Shown: positions 1 through 10,059, numbered from the stretch's first letter. The stretch: DNA of 38,191 nt from Planctomycetota bacterium (GCA_021791715.1 JAJYWB010000061.1:1-38191); one strand, 5' to 3'. Numbers and translations: made by a program. Notes: generated by a model from the letters alone, not told the origin.

Positions 1-40
1 CAAGATGTTTTGCCGTGAAGAATAGAGAATATAAAAAAAC

Positions 41-243
41 GGCTCACCAGGAGGTTCGCCCTCCCAAAATCGGATCGCCCTCCAAATTCGTTCAGCCCTC
101 CCAAAATCGACTTATCCTTCCCCGAATTTTGAACGTCCTCACAAGCTCGTTTTCGGCCTCCCATTTTTGGATACGGCATTAAATTTGGCGGATATGTCGC
201 CTCTCAGGATATTTTTTTGGGAGGGCGAACCTCCCGGTGAGCC
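41..243. repeat. MITE-like element with 25-bp terminal inverted repeats
   Basis: The 25 bp at 41-65 (beginning ggctcaccag) are the reverse complement of 219-243 (beginning gggagggcga, ending gtgagcc), with one mismatch. They bound a 203-bp non-coding segment. The interior has degenerate 15-20 bp units of the type ccctcccaaaatcg. The same 25-bp sequence recurs at 307-331, at 37285-37309 and eleven times between 36516 and 37198. No transposase is encoded here and no target-site duplication is evident. It may be a non-autonomous element, or just two oppositely oriented copies of a dispersed repeat. Confidence 0.5.
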
Positions 244-306
244 TCTTTTCCTGAACGACTTCGATAAGGCCGATTTTTCGGTCTGAAATTGCAAATATCA
301 TAATGC

Positions 307-331
307 GGCTCACCAGGAGGTTCGCCCTCCC
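307..331 (-). repeat. Single copy of the dispersed 25-bp repeat
   Basis: Identical to the copy at 41-65 and reverse complementary to the array units at 36516-37198. It is followed by ccctcccaaaatcg-type degenerate units up to about 370. The rest of the gap before the efflux operon (332-425) shows no gene. Confidence 0.7.
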
Positions 332-425
332 AAAATCGGATCGCCCTCACAAAATCGTTCCGCCCTCCCGATGATCGAGGAGACGCCGAGAAATCCCGCC
401 GATTTCTCGGATTCCTCGATAAGAC

Positions 426-451
426 GTCGAACGCCGATCACGGCGTTCGAC
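426..451 (-). terminator. Hairpin overlapping the stop codon of the last efflux gene
   Basis: An 11-bp perfect inverted repeat (426-436 with 441-451, 4-nt loop) overlaps the TGA of the minus-strand RND gene ending at 438. It lies at the 3' end of the efflux operon, where a terminator is expected. No T-run follows on the minus strand, so it may only be an RNA-stabilising 3' hairpin. Confidence 0.4.
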
Positions 452-3400
452 CCGGCTCGACGCGATCGCCGCCGACCTCGATCGCCTCGGGTTCAAACGG
501 CTCCTTCGTATGAACATGCCCGTTGACGGAAACATGATGAGGACGGGAGGTCGGCTCGGAATCGTCGAATTTTCGCCGCACCTCGTTGAGCCATTGAATC
601 ACGTTGTAAAACACGGGCGTGAGGAAAATACCAAAGAGCGTAACTCCGAGCATACCGCTGAAAACCGCGGTCCCGAGCGTCCTCCGCATCTCGGCGCCCG
701 CGCCCACCGAAAGTACCAGAGGCACGACGCCGAGAATGAACGCGAACGACGTCATCATGATCGGACGCAATCGCAGTGCGCACGCCTCGAGCGTCGCTTC
801 CCGTCGGGTCGCCCCCGCCTCGCTCCGAGCCTTGGCGAACTCGACGATCAAAATCGCGTTCTTACACGCCAAACCCACCAACACGATAAAACCAACTTGC
901 GTAAAAATATTAATATCCAGATTGGCGTAAAGCACCCCCGCGATCGAACACAAAAGACACATCGGCACGACGAGAATCACCGCGAGCGGCAGCGACCAGC
1001 TTTCATATTGCGCCGCGAGGACGAGAAAGACGAGCACCACCGCGAGCAAAAAGACGTACATCGCGGTGTTCCCCGTTTGCAGTTGCAACAGCGCGAGCTC
1101 GGTCCACTCGGGACGCATCGACGGAATCAGCTCGCGTTTGGCAATTTGATCCATCAGCGAGATCGCCTGTCCCGAACTCACTCCCTCGGCGGGTCCGCCG
1201 TTGATCGCCGCCGACGGATACATATTGTATCGCATGATCAAAACAGGTCCGCTGACGTCGCGAATCGTCGCGAACGAGGGGAGCGGAACCATCTCGCCCC
1301 GTTCGTTGCGAATTTTGATCAACTTAAGATCCTCGACGCTCTCACGAAACCGCGAATCACCCTGAACGTTCACCTGCCACGTGCGACCGAATCGATTAAA
1401 ATCATTAATATACAGCGATCCTAAATACACCTGAAGCGTGTTGAAAACCTCGGCGAGCGAAACCCCCGAAGTCTTCACCTTGGTGCGGTCGATGTCGAGA
1501 AACAGCCAGGGGGTGTTGGCGCGGAAGCTCGTGAACAAATCTTTGAGAGCCGGAGTGTCGTTCCCCGATGAAACCACTCGCTCGGCGTTCCCCTGCAACG
1601 AATCGAGGCCGTTGTCGCCGCGATCCTCGACCACGAGCTTGAATCCCCCAGCCGTGCCCAGCCCCTCGACCGGAGGCGCGCCGTAAATATTAACAAGTCC
1701 GTTAATAATTTCTTTTTGAAATTTCGCTTGAAGATCGGCGGCGACGACCTCGCCCGATCGGTTCATCTTCACTCGCTTATGAAAATCGTCGAGCATCACG
1801 TACATCGCGCCGAAGTTGGGCGAATTGGCGCTCAGCAGAATCGATTGCCCCGCGATCGCGAGCGTGTGCGCCACCCCCGGCGTTTTGCCGGCGATCTCGT
1901 CGATCCTCCGCATCACGTCGCGCGTTTTTTCGACCGACGTCGAATCGGGAAGTTGCACGTTGACGAGCAAATATCCCTTGTCTTGCGAGGGAATGAAGCC
2001 GCTCGGAGCGCTCGAAAAGCCGTAATACGTCAGGTACAAAAGCCCGCCGTAGCCGAGCAGAACGATCGCGCTCGCCCGCAGCAGCATGCCGACCATCTTG
2101 GTATACACGCCTGTGCAAAACTGAAAACCTTGATTAAAGGCTCGGAATAACGCGATCAAAATCGCGTTGAGAATCTTGGCCGCGAGCCAACCCCCGACCG
2201 CCCCGATCAAAGCTGCGGCGATCGGCGCGTAACCCGGAGCGAGCGCCCCCCAGCGTCCTCCAATCTTGGAGAGCTGAGGCGCGGCGTGCTTGATTAACAA
2301 CGGCGTTAGATAGGTATATCCAAGCCATCCCCCTAAAAGCGCGAACGCGGGACGGGGCAGCGCCTCGTTCGAACTCCCGTGCCCCGTCTTCGGCCGAAGC
2401 AACAACGCCGCGAGCGCGGGGCTCAGCGTCAGCGAGTTGAACGCCGAGATCACGGTCGAAGTCGCGATCGTAAGCGCGAACTGACGGAAAAATTGGCCGA
2501 TAATTCCACTGATGAACGCGCATGGAACAAACACCGCGGTGAGGACGAGGCCGATCGCGATCACCGGTCCCGAAACCTCCTCCATCGCGCGGATCGTCGC
2601 GTCGCGCGGAGTCATCCCGTGCTCGATGTGATGCTCGACCGCCTCGACGACGACGATCGCGTCGTCGACGACGATGCCGATCGCGAGCACGAGGCCGAAG
2701 AGCGTTAAATTGTTAAGGCTGAATCCCATCGCGGCCATCACCGCGAACGTGCCGACGATCGCGACCGGGACCGCGATCAGCGGAATCACCGCCGACCGCC
2801 AATTCTGAAGGAATAAGAGAACGACGATCGCGACCAAAATAATCGCATCGCGTAATGTGTTGAAAACTTCATTCACCGATTCGGTGATGAACGGAGTGGT
2901 GTCGTATACGATCGCGTATTCGAGCCCCTTGGGAAACCTGAGCCGAAGCTCGTCCATCTTTTTCCGCACGAGTTCGGCGGTTTTGAGCGCGTTCGATCCC
3001 GGCCGTTGATAAATCGAGAGAGCGACCGAGGGTTTGGAATCGAGAGTACACGTTTGATCATACGCCTGCGCGCCGAGGTCGATCGTCGCGACGTCGCGAA
3101 GGTGAACGAGCCTTCCCGCCGAATCCGATTTAAGGATCACGTCGCCGAACTCCTCGGCGTCGACGAGCCTTCCCTTGGTGCTCATCGTGTACTGAAAAAC
3201 CTGGCCGGAGGGGACGGGAGGTTGACCGATCTGCCCCGCGGCGACCTGCGCGTTTTGCTGCTGGATCGCGTCGACGACGTCTTGCGCCGTCAGGTTGCGA
3301 TAAGACATCTTGGCGGGATCGAGCCAGATTCGCATGCTGTAATCGCGCTGACCCAGATACGTGATGTCCCCCACGCCGTCGAGCCGAGCGAGTTCGTCTT

Positions 3401-3890
3401 TCAACTGAATTGTCGCGTAATTGCTTAAATAAAGATTGTTTACCGAATTATCGGGCGAATACAAATTGACGATCATGAGGATGCTGGGAGATTTTTTCTT
3501 CACGCTCACGCCGCGACGTTTGACGAGATCGGGAAGGATCGGCTCGGCGAGCGACACGCGGTTTTGCACCAGAACCTGCGCCATGTTGAGATCGACGCCG
3601 ACCTTGAAGGTGACGGTAAGCGTGTACGTGCCGTCGTTGGTGCATTGCGACGACATGTAAAGCATATTTTCAACGCCGTTGACCTGCTGCTCGATCGGCG
3701 AAGCGACCGTGTCGGCGACGACCTGAGCGTTCGCGCCGGGATAAAATCCCGCGACCTCGACCGTCGGCGGAGTGATGTCGGGATACTGCGCGATCGGCAG
3801 CGTGAAAACCGCGATCCCGCCCGCGAGCGTGACGACGATCGAAAGCACCGAGGCGAAAATCGGTCGATCAATGAAAAAGTGAGAAATCAT
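438..3890 (-). CDS. RND (HAE-1/AcrB family) efflux permease 2
   Basis: An inner-membrane proton/drug antiporter subunit of a tripartite efflux pump, 1150 aa. The N-terminus (MISHFFIDRP) starts in the first transmembrane helix, as in AcrB. The TM4 proton-relay pair is Asp409-Asp410 (GIVVDDAIVVV) and the TM10 lysine is Lys1010 (GLACKNAILIVEFAK), so the relay looks intact. It is about 100 residues longer than AcrB. The extra length lies between TM6 and TM7 (about 500-610) and contains two added hydrophobic stretches. It starts 12 nt after the stop of the upstream paralogue at 3903 and is last in the TetR-adaptor-permease-permease operon. The two permeases are clearly related but diverged, which resembles heteromeric pumps such as MdtBC. 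The substrate cannot be read from the sequence. No TolC-type outer-membrane factor is encoded nearby. Confidence 0.95.
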   Translation of the reverse strand: MISHFFIDRPIFASVLSIVVTLAGGIAVFTLPIAQYPDITPPTVEVAGFYPGANAQVVADTVASPIEQQVNGVENMLYMSSQCTNDGTYTLTVTFKVGVDLNMAQVLVQNRVSLAEPILPDLVKRRGVSVKKKSPSILMIVNLYSPDNSVNNLYLSNYATIQLKDELARLDGVGDITYLGQRDYSMRIWLDPAKMSYRNLTAQDVVDAIQQQNAQVAAGQIGQPPVPSGQVFQYTMSTKGRLVDAEEFGDVILKSDSAGRLVHLRDVATIDLGAQAYDQTCTLDSKPSVALSIYQRPGSNALKTAELVRKKMDELRLRFPKGLEYAIVYDTTPFITESVNEVFNTLRDAIILVAIVVLLFLQNWRSAVIPLIAVPVAIVGTFAVMAAMGFSLNNLTLFGLVLAIGIVVDDAIVVVEAVEHHIEHGMTPRDATIRAMEEVSGPVIAIGLVLTAVFVPCAFISGIIGQFFRQFALTIATSTVISAFNSLTLSPALAALLLRPKTGHGSSNEALPRPAFALLGGWLGYTYLTPLLIKHAAPQLSKIGGRWGALAPGYAPIAAALIGAVGGWLAAKILNAILIALFRAFNQGFQFCTGVYTKMVGMLLRASAIVLLGYGGLLYLTYYGFSSAPSGFIPSQDKGYLLVNVQLPDSTSVEKTRDVMRRIDEIAGKTPGVAHTLAIAGQSILLSANSPNFGAMYVMLDDFHKRVKMNRSGEVVAADLQAKFQKEIINGLVNIYGAPPVEGLGTAGGFKLVVEDRGDNGLDSLQGNAERVVSSGNDTPALKDLFTSFRANTPWLFLDIDRTKVKTSGVSLAEVFNTLQVYLGSLYINDFNRFGRTWQVNVQGDSRFRESVEDLKLIKIRNERGEMVPLPSFATIRDVSGPVLIMRYNMYPSAAINGGPAEGVSSGQAISLMDQIAKRELIPSMRPEWTELALLQLQTGNTAMYVFLLAVVLVFLVLAAQYESWSLPLAVILVVPMCLLCSIAGVLYANLDINIFTQVGFIVLVGLACKNAILIVEFAKARSEAGATRREATLEACALRLRPIMMTSFAFILGVVPLVLSVGAGAEMRRTLGTAVFSGMLGVTLFGIFLTPVFYNVIQWLNEVRRKFDDSEPTSRPHHVSVNGHVHTKEPFEPEAIEVGGDRVEPGRTP

Positions 3891-3902
3891 AGTATTATCT
3901 CG

Positions 3903-6900
3903 TTATTTCTCGACGAGCTCGGGAATCGCGGGGTCGGCGGGGTCGACCGGATCGGTTTTGGTTTGGGGTTCGGCCGCTGGTTTGGACGCGGCCGCTTCGG
4001 CGGCGCGAACCGTTTTCGCCTTACCGAACGCCTGATGATAGCCGAATCGAAGAATGAAAAACGGCAGATCGAAGATCCGTCTCACGATCGGAGCGTTGAA
4101 AAATTTGGTCTCGCTTAAATAATCAATGATGAAGAAGAAAACAGGCGTGAGGACGATCCCGAACAGCGTGACGCCGAGCATCCCGCTGAACACCGTCGTT
4201 CCCAGCGTCCTCCGCATCTCGGCGCCCGCACCCTGCGAAAGCAAAAGGGGCAAAACCCCCAGAATGAACGCGAGCGAAGTCATCACGATCGGCCGCAGCC
4301 GCAACGTGCACGATTCCAACGTCGCCGCACGCCGCGACAACCCCTCGCGCCGCTTCGCCTTGGCGAACTCGACGATCAAGATCGCGTTCTTGCTCGCCAA
4401 ACCCACCAAAACCACAAAACCAATTTGAGTAAAGATATTAATATCCATTTTGGCGTAGCGGACGCCGACGATTCCGCTCAAGAGACAAAGCGGAACGACG
4501 AGAATGACCGCGAGCGGCAGCGCCCAGCTTTCATACTGCGCCGCGAGGACGAGGAAAACCATGATCACCGCGAAACCGAAAATGATCATCGCGGTGTCGC
4601 CGGCCTCGCGCTCGAGATAAGAAAGCTCGGTCCATTCGATCGACATCGCCTTGAGTAAATTCTCGTCGCATAACTTTTCGACATACAACATCGATTGACC
4701 CGAACTCACCCCCGGACCCGCCGATCCGTTGATCGCCGCCGCGGGATACATGTTATACCGCGTGAGGACGAGCGGGCCGTTTTGCTCGCGAACGTTCGCG
4801 AGCGCGCCGATCGGAATCATTTGTCCCAGCTCGTTCCGCACCCGTAAGCGACCGACGTCTTCGAGTTTGTTGCGATGCGCCTCGTCCGCCTGGACGATCA
4901 CCTGCCATGTGCGGCCAAAAAGATTAAAATCATTAACATAAAGCGAACCAAGATAAATCTGAAGCGTATCGAAAAGATCTTTGAGCTCGACCTGCTTGGC
5001 GAGACATTCCTTGCGGTCGACGTCGGCGTACAACTGCGGGACGTTGGCGCGGAAAACCGAGAACAACCCGACCAGGAGGGGCTTGGGGCGTTTCGTATTC
5101 GACATCAGCTCGTTGCCCTTGTTCATCACCATATCGGCCTGTTCCTGAAGGGTCGTCAGGCCGACGTCGCCGCGATCCTCAACCATCACCTTGAACCCGC
5201 CTGCGCGACCGACGCCGCGCACCGGAGGAGGACCGAAGACCGTCACCGCGGCCTCGGGAACGCGCCTGATGAACGCGGCGCGAAGATTGTTCGCGATGTC
5301 GTCGCCGTAAAGCCCGGGACCGCGCCTCTTCGCGAAATCATCCAAAATAATGAACATCGATCCAAAGTTTGAACCAAAAGCGCTTAAGAGGAACGATTGC
5401 CCCGAGATCGTCTGGGTGTATCGCACCCCCGGAATCCCCCGGGAGTACCACGGCGTGCCGATATAACGCCGGCTCGATCCGCGCGCGATCACCTCGAGCC
5501 GCTTCATCACCTCGTTCGTTCGTTCGGCCGAAGCGGAATCGGGTAATTGAATGTTAACAAGTAGATATCCCATGTCTTGCGACGGGATGAAACCCTTGGG
5601 GGTGTCGACGAATCGATCGTAGGTGAGATAAATCAGGCCGCCGTAAAGGACGAGGATCGGCAGGCTCAGGTGCAGCAAGCCGCCCACGAGCACGCCGTAA
5701 ACGCGAGTGACGGCCTTGAACGCGACGTTAAACGCCTCGAAAAACGCGGCCAACAACCAGTTGAACGGAACGGTCGCGGCGAACCCCGCGACTCCCCCCG
5801 AAACCATCGACGCGAACCAGATCGCGCGATCCGAATTTCGGCCGACGAACGCGGGCGCCTTGGCGAACCAAGATGTAATCCAATGCTGAAATGAACTGGA
5901 ATGTTCCAACCACGGATAAAGATATTGATGGCCGAAAAACGCGCCGAGTCCCACATAGAAAACGAGAGGAAGGACGTCGCGATTTTTCCCCTCGCGGTGC
6001 GGTTTAAGAAGCATCGCGGCGAGCGCGGGGCTGAGCGTGAGCGAGTTGATCGCCGAGATGATCGTCGAAGTCGCGATCGTGAGCGCGAACTGACGGAAAA
6101 ACTGTCCCGTGATCCCGCTGATAAAAGCGCACGGCACGAAAACCGCGGTGAGAACGAGGCCGATCGCGATCACCGGCCCCGACACCTCGTCCATCGCCTT
6201 GATCGTCGCGTCGCGCGGCGTCATCCCGTGCTCGATGTGATGCTCGACCGATTCGACGACGACGATCGCATCGTCGACGACGATCCCGATCGCGAGCACC
6301 AGACCAAAAAGCGTGAGATTGTTGATGCTGAAACCCATCGCCAGCATCACCGCGAACGTGCCGATGATCCCGACCGGAACCGCGACGAGCGGAATCACCG
6401 ACGACCGCCAATTCTGGAGGAACAGCAGGACGACGACCGCGACCAAAATCACCGCCTCGCGCAACGTCTTGAACACCTCGTCGATCGATTCTCGAATGAA
6501 CGGAGTCGTGTCGTAACGGATCTCGTAATCGACTCCCCTGGGAAAATCGGCCTTAAGCTCCTCCATCTTCGCCTTCACCATGTCGGCGCAATCGAGCGCG
6601 TTCGCGTCGGGAAGCTGGAAGATCGCCATGCTGATCGAAGGCTTGCCGTTCACTCGCGTACTGATATCTTCGTTTTTTGCGCCGAGTTCGACTTTGGCGA
6701 CGTCTTTGATGCGGGTGATTCGGCCCTCGGGGCCTGTTTTGACGACGATCTCGCCGAATTGTTCGGTCGTGTAAAGCCTGCCGAGCGTGCTGAGGGTCAC
6801 CTGCATCGGCTGACCTTCTTTGACGGGAGGCTGGCCGATCTGCCCCGTCGCGACCTGCATGTTCTGCTCGCGAATCGCCCGCGCGACGTCCGAAGCCGTC

Positions 6901-7517
6901 ATGTTCCGCGAAGCGAGCTGATCGGGATCGACCCAGATCCGCATGCTGTAATCGCGCTGACCCAACATGAACACGTCGCTGATCCCCGGCAGCCGTGAGA
7001 TCACATCACGTATTTTCATGTAAGTATAATTACTAAGATACAATTGATCGTACCGCGGCTTCGATTCGCCGGGAAGGATCGGCGAGTTCACCGCGACGAC
7101 GAGGAGGATGTCGGGCGATCGCTTTTTGGTCGTCACCCCCGTCTGTTTGATCACGTCGGGCAAAAGCGGCACCGCGAGATTGACGCGATTTTGCACCAAC
7201 ACCTGCGCCAGATTTAAATCAAAGCCGTTCTTGAAAGTCACGTCGAGGCTATACGAACCGTCGTTTGTCGAAGCCGAAGACATGTAAATCATGTTTTCGA
7301 CGCCGTTGACCTGCTGCTCGATCGGCGCGGCGACGGTCTCGGCGACGACCTGGGCGCTCGCGCCCGGATAATTGCAGCTCACCTGGATCGTCGGCGGAGC
7401 GATCTGCGGGTACTGCGCGATCGGCAGATTAAACAGCGCGATCCCGCCGGCCAGCGTGATCACGATGGAAAGCACCGTCGCGAAAATCGGTCGATCGATG
7501 AAAAACCGCGAAATCAA
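3903..7517 (-). CDS. RND (HAE-1/AcrB family) efflux permease 1
   Basis: An inner-membrane RND antiporter of 1204 aa, paralogous to the next gene in the operon. Both begin with nearly the same residues (MIS-FFIDRPIFA). The TM4 pair Asp415-Asp416 and TM10 Lys1043 (GLASKNAILIVEFAK) are present, so proton coupling should work. As in its partner, the segment between TM6 and TM7 (about 510-625) is expanded and holds extra hydrophobic helices. An additional loop near residue 690 (SSRRYIGTPWYSRGIPG) is absent from the partner. The C-terminal tail (about 1160-1204) is Ala/Pro/Lys-rich and probably cytosolic. It lies 208 bp downstream of the adaptor gene and 12 bp upstream of permease 2, so the two are probably co-translated, allowing hetero- or homotrimers. 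Confidence 0.95.
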   Translation of the reverse strand: MISRFFIDRPIFATVLSIVITLAGGIALFNLPIAQYPQIAPPTIQVSCNYPGASAQVVAETVAAPIEQQVNGVENMIYMSSASTNDGSYSLDVTFKNGFDLNLAQVLVQNRVNLAVPLLPDVIKQTGVTTKKRSPDILLVVAVNSPILPGESKPRYDQLYLSNYTYMKIRDVISRLPGISDVFMLGQRDYSMRIWVDPDQLASRNMTASDVARAIREQNMQVATGQIGQPPVKEGQPMQVTLSTLGRLYTTEQFGEIVVKTGPEGRITRIKDVAKVELGAKNEDISTRVNGKPSISMAIFQLPDANALDCADMVKAKMEELKADFPRGVDYEIRYDTTPFIRESIDEVFKTLREAVILVAVVVLLFLQNWRSSVIPLVAVPVGIIGTFAVMLAMGFSINNLTLFGLVLAIGIVVDDAIVVVESVEHHIEHGMTPRDATIKAMDEVSGPVIAIGLVLTAVFVPCAFISGITGQFFRQFALTIATSTIISAINSLTLSPALAAMLLKPHREGKNRDVLPLVFYVGLGAFFGHQYLYPWLEHSSSFQHWITSWFAKAPAFVGRNSDRAIWFASMVSGGVAGFAATVPFNWLLAAFFEAFNVAFKAVTRVYGVLVGGLLHLSLPILVLYGGLIYLTYDRFVDTPKGFIPSQDMGYLLVNIQLPDSASAERTNEVMKRLEVIARGSSRRYIGTPWYSRGIPGVRYTQTISGQSFLLSAFGSNFGSMFIILDDFAKRRGPGLYGDDIANNLRAAFIRRVPEAAVTVFGPPPVRGVGRAGGFKVMVEDRGDVGLTTLQEQADMVMNKGNELMSNTKRPKPLLVGLFSVFRANVPQLYADVDRKECLAKQVELKDLFDTLQIYLGSLYVNDFNLFGRTWQVIVQADEAHRNKLEDVGRLRVRNELGQMIPIGALANVREQNGPLVLTRYNMYPAAAINGSAGPGVSSGQSMLYVEKLCDENLLKAMSIEWTELSYLEREAGDTAMIIFGFAVIMVFLVLAAQYESWALPLAVILVVPLCLLSGIVGVRYAKMDINIFTQIGFVVLVGLASKNAILIVEFAKAKRREGLSRRAATLESCTLRLRPIVMTSLAFILGVLPLLLSQGAGAEMRRTLGTTVFSGMLGVTLFGIVLTPVFFFIIDYLSETKFFNAPIVRRIFDLPFFILRFGYHQAFGKAKTVRAAEAAASKPAAEPQTKTDPVDPADPAIPELVEK

Positions 7518-7725
7518 AGTCGTCGCCCCCGATTGTCGTAAACCACTCCGCCGCGAGCCTCACGCCGCGTTCACACTCGCTCCGCCGTCGATCCGTTCGT
7601 CTCCCGCCGTTTCCAAGCGTCGTCGTCGATCAAATCAATAATCTGAACATGCTTATCAGCCGATTTATGAATTTTTCGATCGATCGACCCGCTCCGGTCG
7701 TATAAAGCCCGAAGCGCCGCGTCGA

Positions 7726-10059
7726 TCAGCCGCTCGTGGAATCCGCGTCCTTCGCGGGTTTGACGGTCGAATCCTCGACGGTCGTCGCCGATTTCGCCGC
7801 GGCGGGCTTCACGCGCGTTCGATTCAACAACTGAGGTTCAACCCGCACTCCCGGCCGTAACCGTTGCAATCCCTGCACGATCACGCGGTCTTCGGCGCCC
7901 ACTCCGCTTTTCACCTCGCGCATTCCGTCGCGCAACGCGCCGAATTCGATGTCCTTTCGAACCGCTTGAGAAACGATTTTTTTGGGATCGGCCGAATCGG
8001 GAGCGTCCTTAATGATCCAAACATATTTTTTCCCTTGATCGGTGCCGATCGCCTCCTCGTCGATCATCAAGGCGTTCCGCTCGGCGCTCGTCGGCAGCCG
8101 AACCTTCACGAACATACCCGGATGAAAAACCCGCGGCTCGGAGTTGGGAAGAATCGCTCGCACACGGATCGTTCCCGTGTTGGGGTCGAGTTTATTATCG
8201 CGAAAATCGATCCGGCCGAGATGCGGATAATCGTCCTCGTCGGCGAGACCCACGTATACTTTCTTGTCTTCTTGCTGATAAGTTTTGAACCGACCTTTCT
8301 GTCGGAGCCGGCGCAGCTTGAGCAAGGTTCGTTCGTCGACGTCGAAGTAGACGTACATCGGGTCGAGCGAGACGATCGTCGTCAGGATCGTATCGTCGGC
8401 GCGGACGAGATTGCCGGGATCGACCAACCGCCTGCTGAGCCGACCGCTGATCTCGGCCTCGACCTTGGTGAAACCAAGATTGAGCTTCGCGAGATCGACG
8501 TTCGCCTGAGCGATCTGAAGCCCCGCGGCGGCCTCGGCGTGATCGCCGTCGACGAGATCGAAATCTTGCGGGCTCAGAGCGCCCCGTTCGGCGAGGCTCC
8601 GAGCGCGCTGATAATCCTTCTCAAGTCGATCGAATCGCGCCTTCGCCTGCGCCAGCGCCGCCTCGGCCCGATCGAGATCGGCCTGATACGTTCGCGGATC
8701 GATCAAAAACATGAGATCACCTTTTTTCACCATGTCGCCGTCGCGAAAGTAAACGCGATCGAGATACCCGCTCACGCGAGCACGCGACGATACGGTGTAA
8801 ACCCCCTGCGTCTGACCGATGAAATCCTCGAAATCGATCACCGATTCGACGACGGGCTTGCGATACTTCACGACGACCGCCTGAGGAGGCCCCTGGGCTT
8901 TTTTGGAAACCGCGGGAGCGCGACCGTCGGACTCGACCGCCCCCACGACGACCGCCTCGCCGGGCCGAACCTGTTGTAAATTGCCGATCATCACGCGATC
9001 GCCGGGGGCGATTCCCGATTCGATCACCCGCTTGCCTCCCTCGGTGTAATTGCCGAGTTCGACGCCGCGATATTCGACTTCATTTTTAGAATTAACAATA
9101 TAGACAAATCGACGCCCCTGATCCGTGCCGATCGCTTTATCATCGACCGCGATCGCCTTGTGAGGCGCGCCGACGGGAAACCGCACGCGGACGAACATTC
9201 CGGGCGAGAGGATCCGCGGTTCCATGTTTGGAATCGAAACCCGCACGCGCAACGTTCCGGTCGCGCTGTCGAGCTGATTCTCGCTGAAATTGAGCTTACC
9301 TTTAAGGGGAAAAACTTTGTCGTCGTCGGCGAGCCCGACCGCGACGGCCAGCTCCCCTTTATCGTAATTCGGCAATCTCCCTTCTCGAATCATCCGTTGA
9401 ATGCGCAAGGTCGTATGCTCGTCGACGTCGAAGTAAACGTAAAGCGGGTCGAACGAGACGATCGAGGTGAGCACGGTGTCGTCGGCCTTGACGAGATTGC
9501 CGGGATCGACCATCCGGCGGCTGAGGAGCCCGTCGATCTCGGCCTTCACCTTGGTGAAATCGAGATTGAGCGCCGACAGGTTGAGATTCGCCTGCGCGTT
9601 TTGAACCGCCGCGGCGGCCTCGGAATGATCGCCGTCGATCTTATCGAATTCCTCGCGACTGATCGCGCGATGCTCGGCGAGATTGACCGCGCGACGGTAA
9701 TCGGCGTCGAGCCGCTTGAGCCGAGCCCTCGCTTGCGCCAGGGTCGCCTGGGCGCGATCGTAATCGGCCTGATACGTCCGGGGATCGATCAAAAAGAGCA
9801 GATCCCCCTTCTTGATCGTATCGCCGTCTTTAAAAAAGACTTTCTCCAAATAACCCGTCACGCGAGCGCGCACGTTGTTCGAAAAGACCGCCTCGGTTCG
9901 CCCGGTGAATTCGGCGAAATCGGTCGTGTCCTCGAGCGCCGGAAGCTCGACGGTGACGACGCGAGGCTTGGGAGGAGCGATTCCAGGGGCGGAGCGGCCG
10001 CAACCCGCGGTCGCCAAACCGACCGCCGCGCACGCGATCCATAATCGACGATTTCTCAT
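7726..10059 (-). CDS. Tandem-duplicated RND membrane fusion protein (double adaptor)
   Basis: A periplasmic adaptor linking the RND permeases to an outer-membrane channel, 777 aa, about twice the usual 370-400. The protein is two complete AcrA/HlyD-like units in a row, offset by about 361 residues. Unit 1 spans about 45-385 and unit 2 about 405-735. Each has a beta-barrel/lipoyl entry (RARVTGYLEKV and RARVSGYLDRV), the sequence LIDPRTYQAD, an alpha-hairpin rich in Ala/Gln/Arg, and VDPGNLV-ADDT followed by FDVDE. Export is indicated by a hydrophobic leader ending ATAGC with Cys20, a relaxed lipobox that may make it a lipoprotein. Its ATG overlaps the tetR stop by 4 nt (ATGA), implying translational coupling. 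One chain could supply two of the six adaptor positions, which fits the paired permeases downstream. Confidence 0.93.
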   Translation of the reverse strand: MRNRRLWIACAAVGLATAGCGRSAPGIAPPKPRVVTVELPALEDTTDFAEFTGRTEAVFSNNVRARVTGYLEKVFFKDGDTIKKGDLLFLIDPRTYQADYDRAQATLAQARARLKRLDADYRRAVNLAEHRAISREEFDKIDGDHSEAAAAVQNAQANLNLSALNLDFTKVKAEIDGLLSRRMVDPGNLVKADDTVLTSIVSFDPLYVYFDVDEHTTLRIQRMIREGRLPNYDKGELAVAVGLADDDKVFPLKGKLNFSENQLDSATGTLRVRVSIPNMEPRILSPGMFVRVRFPVGAPHKAIAVDDKAIGTDQGRRFVYIVNSKNEVEYRGVELGNYTEGGKRVIESGIAPGDRVMIGNLQQVRPGEAVVVGAVESDGRAPAVSKKAQGPPQAVVVKYRKPVVESVIDFEDFIGQTQGVYTVSSRARVSGYLDRVYFRDGDMVKKGDLMFLIDPRTYQADLDRAEAALAQAKARFDRLEKDYQRARSLAERGALSPQDFDLVDGDHAEAAAGLQIAQANVDLAKLNLGFTKVEAEISGRLSRRLVDPGNLVRADDTILTTIVSLDPMYVYFDVDERTLLKLRRLRQKGRFKTYQQEDKKVYVGLADEDDYPHLGRIDFRDNKLDPNTGTIRVRAILPNSEPRVFHPGMFVKVRLPTSAERNALMIDEEAIGTDQGKKYVWIIKDAPDSADPKKIVSQAVRKDIEFGALRDGMREVKSGVGAEDRVIVQGLQRLRPGVRVEPQLLNRTRVKPAAAKSATTVEDSTVKPAKDADSTSG

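Noticed and set aside
510..1424. Plus-strand frame of 304 codons (and similar ones at 5901-6998 and 21854-23239)
   Set aside because: These are antisense shadows of RND and malic enzyme genes. Their Arg/His/Asp-rich composition reflects tcg/cga codon bias.
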